Below, piece after piece: positions 56,619 through 64,000 of a stretch of 64,000 nt of DNA. This DNA is from Microvirga brassicacearum. Its GTDB lineage: Bacteria; Pseudomonadota; Alphaproteobacteria; Rhizobiales; Beijerinckiaceae. Location of the stretch: NCBI RefSeq assembly GCF_008757455.1, contig NZ_VCMV01000013.1, positions 46,806 to 110,805 on the forward strand, given 5' to 3'. Each line of letters starts with the position of its first letter. Within the stretch, counting starts at the first letter, position 1. The position numbers and the translations under genes are program-made. The notes beneath the pieces are model-generated. The model saw nothing but the letters and a program-made list of their open reading frames with translations, was not told the origin of the DNA and did no database searches.

Positions 56619-58054
56619 CTACCTGACGAGTTCGATCTCGCCGGGCTTCCAGGTCTTGTTGAACCATGGCTCCAGCGGACCGTAGAGGCGAAGGAGCGTG
56701 AACCAGCCCTTGCCCGGAATCGTCTGCACCCAGTTGTTTTCCATTCCTGCCGGGGCCTTGGGTCCGAAGTAGACATCCACCGAACCATCCGCATTGGTCT
56801 TGACGCCCTTGCTCTGGCTACTGACGCTTGGGGCTTGCTGGTCGGTTTGCACCATCGAGCGGGTCTGGTTGTCGTAGACGATGACCGACCAGAAATCCTT
56901 GACCGGGATATTTGGCGGCAGGCGCAGCTTGTAAGTCTTGCCGCCATCCAAGGGATCGCCCTTTGAATCCTGAACCGACCAGGGATATTGCGAGCCCAAG
57001 CCCACCATCTTCTCCTCCATCGCCGGCGTCACGGCAATTGCAAAGTAGTAAAAGAAGACGGCACCGTCCAAGTTGCTAACACCGGGCGCTGTCTCGAACT
57101 TGTAGCCGCCCAAAAACGGCAGACGCCACGCACTGTCCGGATAGAAATACGCGTCCTTCGCGCGAACCTTGAAGGCGATGGTCCGCGCCGTAACGGCGCC
57201 GATGTTGGCGGCGTCGGTGAGAATCTTCTTCATCCGCTCATCGGGATTGAAGGGCTGGCCTTTGACGATGCCGATCGACGCGAACAGGCCCAAGGTCGTG
57301 GGATCGGAACCCTCCGCCGGCTCTTCCTGGATGACTTGGTTCAACAGGCTCCAGAACGTGTAGTCGCCCGGTGCGACGAAGTTCGAAGGAATTCCAGAGG
57401 CATTGGTGAATTTCGTCGGCGGCGGGTTTGCGGCCTCGGCCAAGGGATAGATCCGCAGATTCTTCTTGACCGAATCGACCGCAGGTTGGGTTGAGCCGTC
57501 TACAAGGAAAGCGCGAAAGACGAGGTAGCTGCCGAAGGTGCTCGGCCGCAAAACATGATATCCGGCTGGTATGTCGCCCTTGAATCCAGGCGGCAACAGG
57601 AGGTACTTGCCGCCCTCGCCCTTGTCGGCCCCGGTCATGCCGATGTCGCCCACCCACTTGTACCAGAAGTCGTCGACCGTCCCGAGCACCTTGGGCGGAA
57701 TCTCGGCCACCACCGGTCCCTTGCTCGTGTCGACCCACATGAAGTTGTAGATCGTGTTGTCGTTGCCAGTCAGCGCGACGGTCTTGGAATCCATCAGACT
57801 TTCCCAGATCACGTTGGTCTGGTTATCTGGTCCGAACTTGCGTAGCGATTCGCGCATGCCGGCCTGATTGACGATGGGAATCGCCAGCAGATAAGCCTGT
57901 AGCGCGCGCGAGCGATCCAGGTTGTCGTAAATTTTGTCAACGGTATCGGCCGACGGATAGCCGTAATTGAGATTCAGCGTTCGGCGGAAGCGGTGCCCAA
58001 GCCCATCAGCACCACCGCGGCGGTGACGCAAAGCAGTCTCGTCATACGTATCAT
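56619..58054 (-). pseudogene. DUF1254 protein with signal peptide out of frame
   Basis: The mature DUF1254/DUF1214 part is intact in one frame, beginning about TLNLNYGYPSADTVDKIYDNLDRSRALQAYL and containing FWYKWVGDIGMTGADKGEGGKYLLLPP, DAAWRLPFLGG-like segments and KDFWSVIVYDNQTRSM. Its natural signal peptide, MTRLLCVTAAVVLMGLGTASAE, starts at ATG 58054 with a strong GAGGAG ribosome site but in another frame and stops at once. Adding one base near 57976-57980 joins both. Without repair the protein would not be exported. A second possible start (GTG 58061) encodes an unusual N-terminus. Confidence 0.8.
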
Positions 58055-58124
58055 TGTTCACTCCTCATCGACGTCCGACGCCACACACGGCGGCTTGGTC
58101 GAGGTATTCATGATCGGGGAATGC

Positions 58125-59567
58125 TTATTGCGCCACGGCGATACCGGGCGGCTGCCACGTCCCTTCGCCCGCCGGCAGGATTGAAGGCGCTTCGGTCTTC
58201 GGCCAGTACAGGCGCATCACGAGATAGATTGTGTCATTGGGTGCCGGAAGCCAATTTGCTTCCTTATCCGCGCCTGGGCTGTCTTTTTGAATGTACAGCG
58301 TCAGCGAGCCGTCTGCGTTCTTTTTCATGCCGGGCACCATCGGCGAGTTGATGAGGTAGCGGTTGATTGGGTTTTTGACCAGGAGCTGGCTCTTGCCGTC
58401 ATACATCGTTACCGACCAGAAAGAATTCACCGGCGGGAGTTGCCCGGCGGGAAAGGTGATCGTGTACTTGTGCTTGCTTCCGTCGAGCGGCTCACCCGTC
58501 GCGTCCGTGCGGGTGAAGGGGTACATGGCTTCCACGGCATCGTTGCCATAGAGACCGGCCTTGGCAGCCCCGGCCCGCAGTAACCAATCGCCGTTGTAGA
58601 ACGCCTCGTCGCCAAGAAGCGAGCTGACGTTCCAGCCGTTGATGGGTTTGTTTCCGCTGGCCAGCCATTTGTCGATTTTGTCGTCACCCTGCTTCATGCC
58701 GATCAGCATTTCGGCTTTGTGTTCGAGCGATAGATCCTTGAACACGAAGGTCTTGCCGGGGCCGATGCCAATCTTCGCAAGTTTCGTGCGAATCGCCTTG
58801 TCCCTTGGCGTCTCGGGGACGTATTGCAGAGCGGCGTCGAGATACTGGAAAAAGTTGTCCTTGATCCCCGCGGTGGTGGCAGGAAGGAACTCGATCTTGG
58901 GCGCGGCGGGCGGAGCCGGACGTTTAAGAAAGCCAGAGAGCGGCTGCGCCTTGTAACCGGCCTGAATCTTCTCGACGTTTGGCATGTCGCCGGGGTCGAA
59001 GAGTTGCGTACGGATAATCGCGAGCGGGAAGGGTGTCGTCGATCGGAAGACCTTCTCGATCCCGCTGGGTGTTTCACCTTTCCAATCGGGCCCGACCACC
59101 AGATACTCACCCGCCTCGCTCCCTGTGGCGCGCGTGCCGATGTAGCCAAAATTGTAGGTGTTGCCGTCGATGAGTTGGACCGAGTAGTAGCGGTCCTTTT
59201 CGATCGCCGGCACCGAGATGACCATCGGTTCAGCGCGCAAATCCATCCAGACGAACGAGTAAGGGGTGTCGCTGTTCGGCGTGATGATTGCGGTATCCGC
59301 CGGGGTGGCGACGTGGTGCATGCTGTTGATTTCGTTGAAGGGCGCTTTGAATTGCCCCGAGTTCTTGTCCACGGCAAATTCTTGCATGACCGCATAATTC
59401 ATCACGAGCGGTAAGCCGTAGATGAAGCCTTCTTCGGCGATGTCCTTGGCCTCCAACAGGTTAGGCCATTCGGCTTTGTTCTGCGCAATTGCCGGCGTGG
59501 ACTTCGCCGTCGCGACGGCGAGCGCGGTTATCGCCGCAGAGCGAAGCAGGTCGCGTTTCGTCAGCAT
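58125..59567 (-). CDS. Secreted DUF1254/DUF1214 protein
   Basis: 480 residues, intact. N-terminus MLTKRDLLRSAAITALAVATAKSTPAIAQ is a signal sequence of Sec or Tat-like type (Lys-Arg instead of twin Arg). DUF1254 blocks: EGFIYGLPLVMNYAVM, NSDTPYSFVWMDLRAEPMVISVPAIEKDRYYSVQLIDGNTYNFGYIG. The C-terminal DUF1214 block is FWSVTMYDGKSQLLVKNPINRYLINSP. The function is not established. It precedes the frameshifted paralogue on the same strand with a 70-base gap, suggesting an operon; the HdeA-like and small secreted genes further upstream run the same way. Confidence 0.92.
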   Translation of the reverse strand: MLTKRDLLRSAAITALAVATAKSTPAIAQNKAEWPNLLEAKDIAEEGFIYGLPLVMNYAVMQEFAVDKNSGQFKAPFNEINSMHHVATPADTAIITPNSDTPYSFVWMDLRAEPMVISVPAIEKDRYYSVQLIDGNTYNFGYIGTRATGSEAGEYLVVGPDWKGETPSGIEKVFRSTTPFPLAIIRTQLFDPGDMPNVEKIQAGYKAQPLSGFLKRPAPPAAPKIEFLPATTAGIKDNFFQYLDAALQYVPETPRDKAIRTKLAKIGIGPGKTFVFKDLSLEHKAEMLIGMKQGDDKIDKWLASGNKPINGWNVSSLLGDEAFYNGDWLLRAGAAKAGLYGNDAVEAMYPFTRTDATGEPLDGSKHKYTITFPAGQLPPVNSFWSVTMYDGKSQLLVKNPINRYLINSPMVPGMKKNADGSLTLYIQKDSPGADKEANWLPAPNDTIYLVMRLYWPKTEAPSILPAGEGTWQPPGIAVAQ

Positions 59568-59697
59568 CGGAGCACTTTCTTTTGGTCAATTTGTGGTCAG
59601 GCGCGGGTGGCAGCCGACGCACGCAGCCATCGCCATCACCAAGTTTGCAATGCAACAGTGCCCACTAACCAGTGGGTGGCTGCGGTAGCACTGGCGG

Positions 59698-60054
59698 CTA
59701 TTTCGCCAGTACGATTCCTTGCTCCTTGCGCATTTTGTCAAAGACCAGGCCCATCGCCTTGATGACTTTTACCGTTGGATTGGCCTTGCAATAGACAATC
59801 GTCTCGTGCTCGGCTTCGCGCGAACGGCTTATGTCGATGTAGTGCTTCTTCGCCAGGCCGTTGTACCAGCCGCTGTACCAGGTTGTCAGCAGGTCCGCAT
59901 CTTCCTGAAACGTTCCGGCGAGTTGGGCGCAGGTTAAGGCTTGGACGTCGATAAATCCTTTGGCATCGGCATAGGTCTTCAACTCCACCTGGGCATTGGC
60001 GCCAGATCCGATGCATGCTGCGAGGGCAATCGTGGCAAGAAAAAGCGTACGCAT
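59698..60054 (-). CDS. HdeA/HdeB-family periplasmic protein
   Basis: 118 residues from ATG 60054 (AAAGGAAACC upstream). Signal peptide MRTLFLATIALAACIGSGANA, then a mature domain VQALTCAQLAGTFQEDADLLTTWYSGWYNG and ETIVYCKANPTVKVIKAM, with the two cysteines that form the HdeA disulfide. In enterics HdeA prevents aggregation at low pH; rhizobial members have similar folds but their role is less clear. An in-frame ATG at 60120 adds residues without ribosome site. Confidence 0.85.
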   Translation of the reverse strand: MRTLFLATIALAACIGSGANAQVELKTYADAKGFIDVQALTCAQLAGTFQEDADLLTTWYSGWYNGLAKKHYIDISRSREAEHETIVYCKANPTVKVIKAMGLVFDKMRKEQGIVLAK

Positions 60055-60186
60055 GTTGGTTTCCTTTTGGTTTGTATCAGATGGACTTCTGACGATTTCA
60101 GCAACGGCTCGTGACGCCAAGCACAGGCCCCGTGCTGGACTATGTCGAATTCGTAGCGCTTCCGGCCGTTATCATGGGCGCAGCGC

Positions 60187-60408
60187 CTACCGGCTGACGC
60201 AACCGGCGCGGTACATTCCGCGGGCGCAAACCACCCGTGGCGTGACGACTCTCCGGACAGCGACGGGGCGTGGCGCGACAACGGCGCCGCGCGGGCCGGC
60301 GCAGCCGGCGCGATAGACGCCGCGGGCGCACACCGCGGCACCCGCATCCGTCGCGCTCAGAGCGAAGGTCCCTCCGAGAAGGGTCACGGCGATCAGGAAC
60401 AGCTTCAT
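60187..60408 (-). CDS. Small secreted protein with two CARG-YRAGC motifs
   Basis: 73 residues from ATG 60408. Signal peptide MKLFLIAVTLLGGTFALSATDAGA, then VCARGVYRAGCAGPRGAVV, an Arg/Val/Pro linker and VCARGMYRAGCVSR at the end. Four cysteines and two near-identical motifs suggest two small disulfide loops. Similar small secreted proteins occur in Bradyrhizobium-like genomes; function unknown. Confidence 0.8.
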   Translation of the reverse strand: MKLFLIAVTLLGGTFALSATDAGAAVCARGVYRAGCAGPRGAVVAPRPVAVRRVVTPRVVCARGMYRAGCVSR

Positions 60409-60642
60409 GAAATTCTCCTTTTGTTGTGTCGCGCCAGGCGACGCCAAGGTGAGCCAGCCTCACGGCTAGTGCATCTGCGATCGCACTCAGGGGGTGACAT
60501 GAAGATCATCTTCCAGTGTTCCTCATGTCGACCACAGTGGCCGAGAGGAGAACGCGAGTACCGAGAGTTTGCTGTGGAGCGGCTTCATGATGTCCTCCCT
60601 GACATGTCGATGGCACTATTGGCGCGGGCAGGCCCCTGAGAC

Positions 60643-61452
60643 CTATTTGGGAAAAAGCAAGGTCACGCCGGCGCGCAGCCCAAGTCCTTTGGGTCCGGAT
60701 TCCGGCGACATGGCATAGTAACGAGCGCCTACGAACAGGCTGATCGGCTGCGTCCCGACCTTGATCAGCTTCGCCACGACGGCGTTGATGGGGACAGTGA
60801 GCTTGTCGTTCGCCCAGTCGTAGGTCGACTCGGTGTTGAGCGTGAAGGTCCACGCATCGGCAGTCGTGTAGGAGACGAAGGGCTGCAAAAAGGTAGCGTT
60901 GACGGGACCGGCGCCGCTGCGCGTCGCGGCACCGACGGACCAGACGTGGTTGGCCAAAGCGCCGATAGTCCATCCGCCGGTTTGCTTGAGAACGACGAGG
61001 GTCGGTCCCATGCCCCATCGATTGCCGCCGAGCAGGTCGTCCGTCGCGGTCGGAAGACGCACGACAGGACCAAGGCCCCAGATGATCCCGCTGGGACCTG
61101 GTGTCGAAGGGGAGAAAAAGAAGCTCTGCGTCGTGTCGCCCAAGCCGAATTGCCGGCCTGTTCCGGGCGCGATATCCCACTGGGAGATGATGGGAAGAAT
61201 CGTCCGCGAGATGACGTTCCATTCCGGATTGATGGCAAACGGAATGACCGGCTGGATATTCAGCGTCGCGCGCCCACCGTCGTCACCGGGGCCGATCCTG
61301 CCGTCGTAGTTGAACTGAAACGGCACGCTGATCAGGGCAGCCACGGGATTGCTGAGTTTCTTCGCGAGGTCTTCTTCCTGCGCCACCGCGTAGCCAGCAA
61401 AAGCTGGGAAAGAGACGAACCCTGCCGCAATGGCGCGCCTATAGGAATGCAT
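60643..61452 (-). CDS. Outer-membrane-like transporter protein
   Basis: 269 residues from ATG 61452, which has GGGGG six bases upstream; longer starts up to 61635 are possible but unlike the family. Signal peptide MHSYRRAIAAGFVSFPAFAGYAVAQ. The mature sequence alternates like beta-strands (LISVPFQFNYDGRIGP, QPVIPFAINPEWNVISRTILPII, WGLGPVVRLPTATDD, WTFTLNTESTYDW, GLGLRAGVTLLFPK) and ends in an outer-membrane-type aromatic-like terminus. This matches the MetA-pathway/'transporter' beta-barrel proteins often seen next to DUF1254 genes. Its cargo is unknown. Confidence 0.8.
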   Translation of the reverse strand: MHSYRRAIAAGFVSFPAFAGYAVAQEEDLAKKLSNPVAALISVPFQFNYDGRIGPGDDGGRATLNIQPVIPFAINPEWNVISRTILPIISQWDIAPGTGRQFGLGDTTQSFFFSPSTPGPSGIIWGLGPVVRLPTATDDLLGGNRWGMGPTLVVLKQTGGWTIGALANHVWSVGAATRSGAGPVNATFLQPFVSYTTADAWTFTLNTESTYDWANDKLTVPINAVVAKLIKVGTQPISLFVGARYYAMSPESGPKGLGLRAGVTLLFPK

Positions 61453-61689
61453 AGAAACCCCCAGACTGCATGCCTTCGCTGTCATCATGCCGAAAGCCTT
61501 TGAGCCTGCCGGCGGGTTAAATCCATTGTCATCGCAATCCCCTTGAAAGCTCGCATTACGCAATTTCGCGCAGTCGAATCGTCGACCTCCGTCGCAACGC
61601 GGAGGCCTTCCAAATTCCGCTGCGGAAACTAGCAATCGAGAGGTCCTGGCGCCTGTAGCATCCTGTAATTTACGTGGTGGGATAGCAGC

Positions 61690-63522
61690 TCAATGCTCCA
61701 GGCGAGCCGCCAGAAGGCTTTCAGCAGCCGTCTGAACCGGGACAGGAAAACCCGCCTTGCGGGCGCCCTCGGCGAAATGGGCGACATCCTCCGGCCGGTA
61801 ATTCCGCTTCGCCATCTCTTCGTCCCAGTGCTCGAAGATCGTCGGCCGCATCCGCAGGAACTCGTCGCGGGCCTCGGCGGCTTCCTGCGACTTGCCGATC
61901 TGCGCGTAGATCACGGCGGCGACGAAGTGATAGGGCGGGAACTTCTTCAGCGCCGCCTGCCTGATCAGGCTTTCGGCGCGAGCATAGTCGCGCTGCATGT
62001 AGGCGTACACCGCCAGCGTCCCGCTGTAGTAGCCGGAATGGCCTGGGTTGCGCGCGAGCGCCTGCTCCAGCAGCTCGGCGCCGCGCTGCCAGGCTCCCGC
62101 CTGGCCCAGACGGGTCCCGAACTCGCCGAGCAGCTCGGTGTCGTTCGGGTTCAGCGCCACCGCCCGTTCGCCGACCTCCAGCGCCTCGGTGGGCTGCTGG
62201 GCGAAGAACAGCGCCACCATCAGGGCCTGGAGGGACCGCACATTCGCCGGATCGAGGCGAACCGCCCGGCGGGCGGCATCGAGCGAGCGCTGGATCGGGG
62301 TGCTGGACCCCGCCCTCGGATTGAATCCGAACCGGTCCTCGTCGAGATACAGGTGGGACAGCATCGCCCAGGCGGTCGCATGGGCCGGATGGAGCGCCAC
62401 GGCCTGTTCTAGGCAGCTCCGGATCGCGGCATGGCTCTCCTCCGACAGGGTGGCGCGGTAAGCGTAAAACCCCAGCGCGCACGCTGGGGCTTCGAGGTCG
62501 TCCGGCCAGCGTGCGCCGTTACGGATCTGGTCAGCCCGGTGAATGATGCCGTAGGGCTGCGCCACGGCGGTGGCGACCTTCCGCGCTATATCATCCTGGA
62601 TCGTGATAAGGTCGCGGACCAGCAGGTCGGCATCAAAGGTATGAGACCACAGGACGGTACCTGTCCTGGCATCGAGCAGGCGGCCTGTCACGCGCAGGCG
62701 GTTCTCTGCGGCTCGGACGCTTCCCTCAAGCACGTATCGAACGCCGAGATCACGACGGATGCGGGCGGCATCCGCACCCGCCGGAATGCCCCGCGACGTC
62801 TCTCGCCCGAGAACGGTGATCTCCCTGAAGCGGGCGAGCTGGCTGAGGATCTCCTCGGTCAGGCCGTCGGCGTAGACCCTGGTCTCCGGGCGTTCTCCCA
62901 GGTCCGCAAAGGGAATCACGACGAGGGTCGGTCCCCCAAGAGGCAACGGCGCCGATGCTTGGGCGTCTGGGGGCTGACCGACGCGCAACGTGCCCCACAG
63001 CACGAGCCCGACAAGGCAGGCGATTGCGACCGCCACGCCGAGCCAAGGTCCCCACTGCCGCGATGGCGGTGCCACGACAGGTCCTCCGGTCGGCGGTGCC
63101 GCAGGGGACAAAGCATCCACCGCAGAGGCGTGAGCGCCCACCGCATGCGTTCGTAAGGCGAAGTGCGGGACGTATGCCCCCTTCGGAATGGTGATGACCA
63201 CCGGGTCGGACAGGCCGCCCGACAGATAGTAGCGCTCCAAGGCCCGACGCAACCGGCCGGCCTCGATACGCACGACCGGATCGGTCTGGGCGTCGAAGCT
63301 CGGATCGCGGTCGAACACCTCGGTGCCGATGGCATAGGCCTTGATGCGGTCGGCGCGGCCGGCGAGTGTCTCCTCGACGACGTAGCGCAAGAACTTGCGA
63401 GCCCGCGCCGGAACGTCGAGATCGGGGCTGGCGATGAGGCGGTCGAGTTGGGCACGCACATCATCCGCAGCAGGCGCAATTGCGGCCCGCTGCGAGGCAC
63501 TGCTGTTGCTGCCGCCATCCAT
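61690..63522 (-). CDS. TPR protein with transcription-factor-like N-terminus (adenylate cyclase-like, FlgO/TolB region)
   Basis: 610 residues. N-terminal part (about 20-120) FLRYVVEETLAGRADRIKAYAIGTEVFDRDPSFD resembles the winged regulator domain that precedes such proteins; a membrane segment WLGVAVAIACLVGLVLWG is near 165-185; then the TolB/FlgO-like domain VVIPFADLGERPETRVYADGLTEEILSQLARF and RYVLEGSVRAAENRLRVTGRLLDA; then six or more TPR units (for example LDAARRAVRLDPANVRSLQALM, ALEVGERAVALNPNDTELLGEFG). Related proteins are annotated as adenylate cyclases, but no cyclase domain is seen. Probable signalling protein. Starts at 63522. Confidence 0.85.
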   Translation of the reverse strand: MDGGSNSSASQRAAIAPAADDVRAQLDRLIASPDLDVPARARKFLRYVVEETLAGRADRIKAYAIGTEVFDRDPSFDAQTDPVVRIEAGRLRRALERYYLSGGLSDPVVITIPKGAYVPHFALRTHAVGAHASAVDALSPAAPPTGGPVVAPPSRQWGPWLGVAVAIACLVGLVLWGTLRVGQPPDAQASAPLPLGGPTLVVIPFADLGERPETRVYADGLTEEILSQLARFREITVLGRETSRGIPAGADAARIRRDLGVRYVLEGSVRAAENRLRVTGRLLDARTGTVLWSHTFDADLLVRDLITIQDDIARKVATAVAQPYGIIHRADQIRNGARWPDDLEAPACALGFYAYRATLSEESHAAIRSCLEQAVALHPAHATAWAMLSHLYLDEDRFGFNPRAGSSTPIQRSLDAARRAVRLDPANVRSLQALMVALFFAQQPTEALEVGERAVALNPNDTELLGEFGTRLGQAGAWQRGAELLEQALARNPGHSGYYSGTLAVYAYMQRDYARAESLIRQAALKKFPPYHFVAAVIYAQIGKSQEAAEARDEFLRMRPTIFEHWDEEMAKRNYRPEDVAHFAEGARKAGFPVPVQTAAESLLAARLEH

Positions 63523-63670
63523 GGGCTGGTCCCTATGTGCGACGCGCGCGACGCACGTCCTACCGTAACCTACAGTAATCTACTCCCCATGCGTCGCGCC
63601 AGAGGCGAAGCTCTTCGTCGTGGGCCGGCGCACCTGCGCTGCCCGACATCGGCAACGGGGAGGTTGCGCC

Positions 63671-63919
63671 ATGCATCACGCGGTTCAGGCCGCCATCGCT
63701 CGCTTTCCGGATCGGGGGCACGCCATCGCGGAACTAGCCAGGACGGACGACAGCTTCCTGTCTCTCTGCGAGGATCTCGCCGAGGCCGAGGCGGTCCTCG
63801 CACGGTGGGAGCGCTCGTCCTCGTCCGTGAACGAGGCGAGTTGCACCGAGTACCGGGAGCTGGTGATGGATCTCGCGGCCGAATTGGCGACCGAGCTGGA
63901 TCGGCATTCGCAACAATAG
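63671..63919 (+). CDS. Small hypothetical protein
   Basis: 82 residues from ATG 63671, with GGGGAGG seven bases upstream. Sequence MHHAVQAAIARFPDRGHAIAELARTDDSFLSLCEDLAEAEAVLARWE predicts a helical, acidic protein. Such small proteins are widespread in alphaproteobacteria and resemble metal- or stress-related helical proteins, but no family was recognised. Divergent from the TPR gene. Confidence 0.6.
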   Translation: MHHAVQAAIARFPDRGHAIAELARTDDSFLSLCEDLAEAEAVLARWERSSSSVNEASCTEYRELVMDLAAELATELDRHSQQ

Positions 63920-64000
63920 CCTGGAACTGGAGGAGAGTCTGGTCCTGGCACATTTCCGAAGTACGATCCTCGTCGGCTTCGGCTTACTGTCGATAAGCAG

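Overview
The window looks like part of a large repABC-type plasmid or chromid from an alphaproteobacterium, most likely Hyphomicrobiales (Rhizobiales). The evidence is a complete repA-repB-repC operon with two identical parS palindromes and a repB-repC antisense RNA, a RHE_PE00001-type gene, an HU protein with a histone H1-like Lys/Ala tail, a CIRCE-controlled groESL operon, HdeA-like and DUF1254 secreted proteins, and high-GC codon use. Species cannot be named from the sequence alone.

Layout. (1) 1-6578: tightly coupled operon with a peptide-type ABC importer (solute-binding protein tail and two ATPases), a BadF-type sugar kinase, a NanE-like epimerase, a GntR/UTRA regulator and an FAD oxidoreductase; probably uptake and breakdown of an amino sugar or related conjugate. 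(2) 6579-12592: decayed accessory DNA with a TniA/TnsB-like transposase remnant, a RHE_PE00001 gene, a serine recombinase, two broken copies of one unknown family and a frameshifted Xre/MbcA/ParS antitoxin. (3) 12593-16466: repABC replication and partition operon with parS sites and ctRNA. (4) 16467-20985: graveyard with a broken WGR gene, truncated deacetylase, amine oxidase and phosphoesterase pieces and a peptidase T remnant, around an intact WGR gene and a HAD hydrolase. (5) 21093-26892: AbiE-like type IV toxin-antitoxin pair and an SbcD/YhaN-like nuclease-ATPase pair. (6) 26893-31412: IS6 and recombinase remnants, HU/H1-like protein, groES-groEL with CIRCE and terminator. (7) 31413-35955: a Cys/His (HNH-like) protein and a UvrD-type helicase with a C-terminal zinc ribbon. 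(8) 36155-40987: TetR regulator with twin operators driving an Old Yellow Enzyme gene, followed by an NTF2-like protein and two NAD(P)-binding proteins.

(9) 41139-48029 is the most interesting part: a minus-strand module of a 1492-residue protein (PD-(D/E)XK-like nuclease, STAND NTPase, long helical repeat region) overlapping a second long ORF in the -1 frame. Together they resemble an Avs-like antiviral STAND system, and they are bracketed by a nearly perfect 38-bp direct repeat. (10) 48081-63919: a frameshifted AraC regulator, acid phosphatase, three DUF1254/DUF1214 proteins (one with its signal peptide out of frame), a membrane protein, a zinc-ribbon protein, GIY-YIG protein, DUF2239 protein, alpha/beta hydrolase, small secreted proteins, an outer-membrane-like protein and a TPR/adenylate-cyclase-like protein.

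The window is rich in broken genes. Some have several lesions and are true remnants; at least four (near 40860, 43344, 48355, 57978) have one apparent single-base shift in otherwise intact reading frames, so assembly indels must be considered. No tRNA, rRNA or CRISPR array was seen.
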